A stretch of DNA of 6,495 nucleotides, taken from assembly GCA_002372735.1 (NCBI GenBank), contig DFIE01000028.1, positions 1 to 6,495 on the forward strand. The letters run 5' to 3'. How positions within the stretch are numbered: position 1 is the first letter of the stretch; each line of letters starts with the position of its first letter. The notes beneath the pieces were generated by a model. That model saw only the letters and a program-made list of their open reading frames with translations. It was not told where the DNA came from and ran no database searches. The position numbers and the translations under genes are program-made. Shown in pieces: positions 5,220 through 6,495 of the stretch. The DNA is from Clostridiales bacterium UBA3705. Lineage in GTDB: Bacteria > Bacillota_A > Clostridia > Oscillospirales > Oscillospiraceae.

Positions 5220-6495
5220 ATGAAATACGATTTTACCGCCATTGAAGCAAAATGGCAAAAACGGTGGCTGGAGCAATCCCTGTACAAGGCGGAGACCGGC
5301 GGCGAGAAGGAAAAATTCTACGCCCTGATTGAGTTCCCCTTCCCCTCCGGGGTGGGTCTGCATGTGGGCCACGCCCGGCCCTATACCGCCATGGACGTGA
5401 TCGCCCGGAAAAAGCGGATGGAGGGCTACAACGTGCTCTTCCCCATGGGCTATGACGCCTTTGGCCTGCCCACAGAGAACTATGCCATCAAAAACCACAT
5501 CCACCCCCGCACGGTGACCGAGCGGAACGTGGGCACCTTCCGCAGCCAGCTCCAGGCCCTGGGCTACAGCTTTGACTGGGACCGGGAGGTCAACACCACC
5601 GACCCCTCCTTCTTCAAGTGGACCCAGTGGATCTTCCTGCAGATGTTCAAGCGGGGCCTGGCCTACAAGGCCAAAATGCCGGTCAACTGGTGCACCTCCT
5701 GCAAGTGCGTGCTGGCCAACGAAGAGGTGGTAGAGGGCGTGTGCGAGCGCTGCGGCTCACCCGTGGTGCGCAAGGAGCGCAGCCAGTGGATGCTGGGCAT
5801 CACCAAGTATGCCGACCGGCTGATTGACGACCTGGAGGGCCTGGATTATCCCGAGCGGGTAAAGACCCAGCAGATCAACTGGATCGGCCGCTCCTACGGC
5901 GCCCAGGTCCGCTTTGGCACCACCCTGGGGGATGACATCACCGTGTTCACCACCCGGCCTGACACCCTGTTCGGTGCCACCTATATGGTGCTCTCCCCTG
6001 AGCACGCCCTGGTGCAGCAGTGGATGCCCCACCTGGAGAACGCCGACGAGATCAAGGCCTATCAGGCCCTGGCCGCGGCCAAGTCCGACATGGAGCGTAC
6101 CGAGCTCAGCAAGGAGAAAACCGGCGTCTGCCTCAAGGGCGTCATGGGCATCAACCCGGTAAACGGCAAAGAGATTCCCATCTTTATCTCTGACTACGTC
6201 CTGGCCACCTACGGCACCGGCGCCATTATGGCCGTGCCCGCCCACGACACCCGTGACTGGGAGTTTGCCAAAAAGTTCGGCCTGCCCATCGTAGAGGTCA
6301 TTGCCGGCGGCGACGTAGAGCAGGCGGCCTTTACAGACGTGACCACCGGTACCCTGGTAAATTCCGGCTTCCTGGACGGCATGTCCGTGGCCCAGGCCAA
6401 AAAGGCCATTGTGGCCTGGCTGGAGGAGAAGGGCATCGGCGAGGCGAAAAAGAACTTCAAGCTCCGGGATTGGGTCTTCTCCCGCCAGCGCTACT
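5220..6495 (+). CDS. leuS: Leucine--tRNA ligase (3' partial)
   Basis: LeuRS is a class I aminoacyl-tRNA synthetase that charges tRNA-Leu and edits mischarged tRNA. The window holds the first 425 codons plus one base; the family is about 800 aa or longer, so roughly half is missing off the right edge. Seen in order: catalytic-fold start [16 protein letters not shown]; the HIGH-type motif as GLHVGH (46-51); [20 protein letters not shown] (71-90); a zinc-ribbon-like pair C158/C161 with C175/C178; the CP1 editing domain with TTRPDT (244-249) and [20 protein letters not shown] (330-349); and the return to the catalytic domain at [10 protein letters not shown]. The KMSKS loop and anticodon-binding domain lie beyond the window. 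GAGG (5206-5209), 10 bases before the ATG, supports the start. The 18-base leader leaves no room for a T-box, so it is probably read from the operon. The sequence after the HIGH motif ([10 protein letters not shown]) differs from the PEGYTATDI of the common bacterial LeuRS. Confidence 0.97.
   Translation, partial: MKYDFTAIEAKWQKRWLEQSLYKAETGGEKEKFYALIEFPFPSGVGLHVGHARPYTAMDVIARKKRMEGYNVLFPMGYDAFGLPTENYAIKNHIHPRTVTERNVGTFRSQLQALGYSFDWDREVNTTDPSFFKWTQWIFLQMFKRGLAYKAKMPVNWCTSCKCVLANEEVVEGVCERCGSPVVRKERSQWMLGITKYADRLIDDLEGLDYPERVKTQQINWIGRSYGAQVRFGTTLGDDITVFTTRPDTLFGATYMVLSPEHALVQQWMPHLENADEIKAYQALAAAKSDMERTELSKEKTGVCLKGVMGINPVNGKEIPIFISDYVLATYGTGAIMAVPAHDTRDWEFAKKFGLPIVEVIAGGDVEQAAFTDVTTGTLVNSGFLDGMSVAQAKKAIVAWLEEKGIGEAKKNFKLRDWVFSRQRY

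Noticed and set aside
3774..5504. 576-codon open frame on the minus strand
   Set aside because: It lies opposite four well-supported + strand genes and its product is Gly/Leu/His-rich with no recognisable motif. Long antisense frames are expected in GC-rich coding DNA. The other minus-strand frames (for example 134-853, 847-1800, 1641-2330, 2731-3456, 5757-6245) fail for the same reason.

Overview
This GC-rich window is a piece of a single-direction housekeeping operon from a Gram-positive anaerobe. It most resembles Clostridia, probably Oscillospirales (relatives of Flavonifractor, Intestinimonas or Lawsonibacter). That placement rests on gene order (smc-ftsY followed by the yhbY-nadD-yqeK-rsfS cluster familiar from Bacillus), on protein signatures, and on the Clostridia-like form of LeuS. 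It is inference; no 16S or other marker is present.

Layout, all on the + strand: the last 39 codons of smc (1-122); ftsY (143-1027); rph (1024-1740); rdgB (1737-2333); yhbY with a basic C-terminal extension (2330-2770); a fused nadD-yqeK (2770-3966); an unrecognised proline/glutamate-rich protein with one C-terminal membrane segment (3963-4829); rsfS (4857-5201); and the first 425 codons of leuS (5220 to the window end). Five consecutive junctions overlap by 4 or 1 bases (ATGA or TGATG), and the other gaps are 18-27 bases. No stretch over 30 bases lacks a gene. I see no terminator, tRNA, rRNA, T-box, CRISPR, mobile element or convincing minus-strand gene.

The operon joins chromosome organisation (SMC), co-translational membrane targeting (FtsY), tRNA 3'-end maturation (RNase PH), nucleotide-pool cleaning (RdgB), ribosome assembly and silencing (YhbY, RsfS), NAD synthesis (NadD), probable Ap4A breakdown (YqeK) and leucyl-tRNA charging (LeuS). 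The shared theme is translation capacity and nucleotide housekeeping.

The least ordinary parts are: (a) the NadD-YqeK fusion with both active sites apparently intact; (b) the unknown protein at 3963-4829, which carries two copies of a short acidic-amphipathic helix motif on either side of a Pro/Glu linker, then an acidic run and a membrane anchor; (c) an AT-rich patch inside the YqeK part that reads as a possible extended -10 promoter for the downstream genes; and (d) the extended YhbY. I do not see strong evidence for a wholly new multi-gene system.
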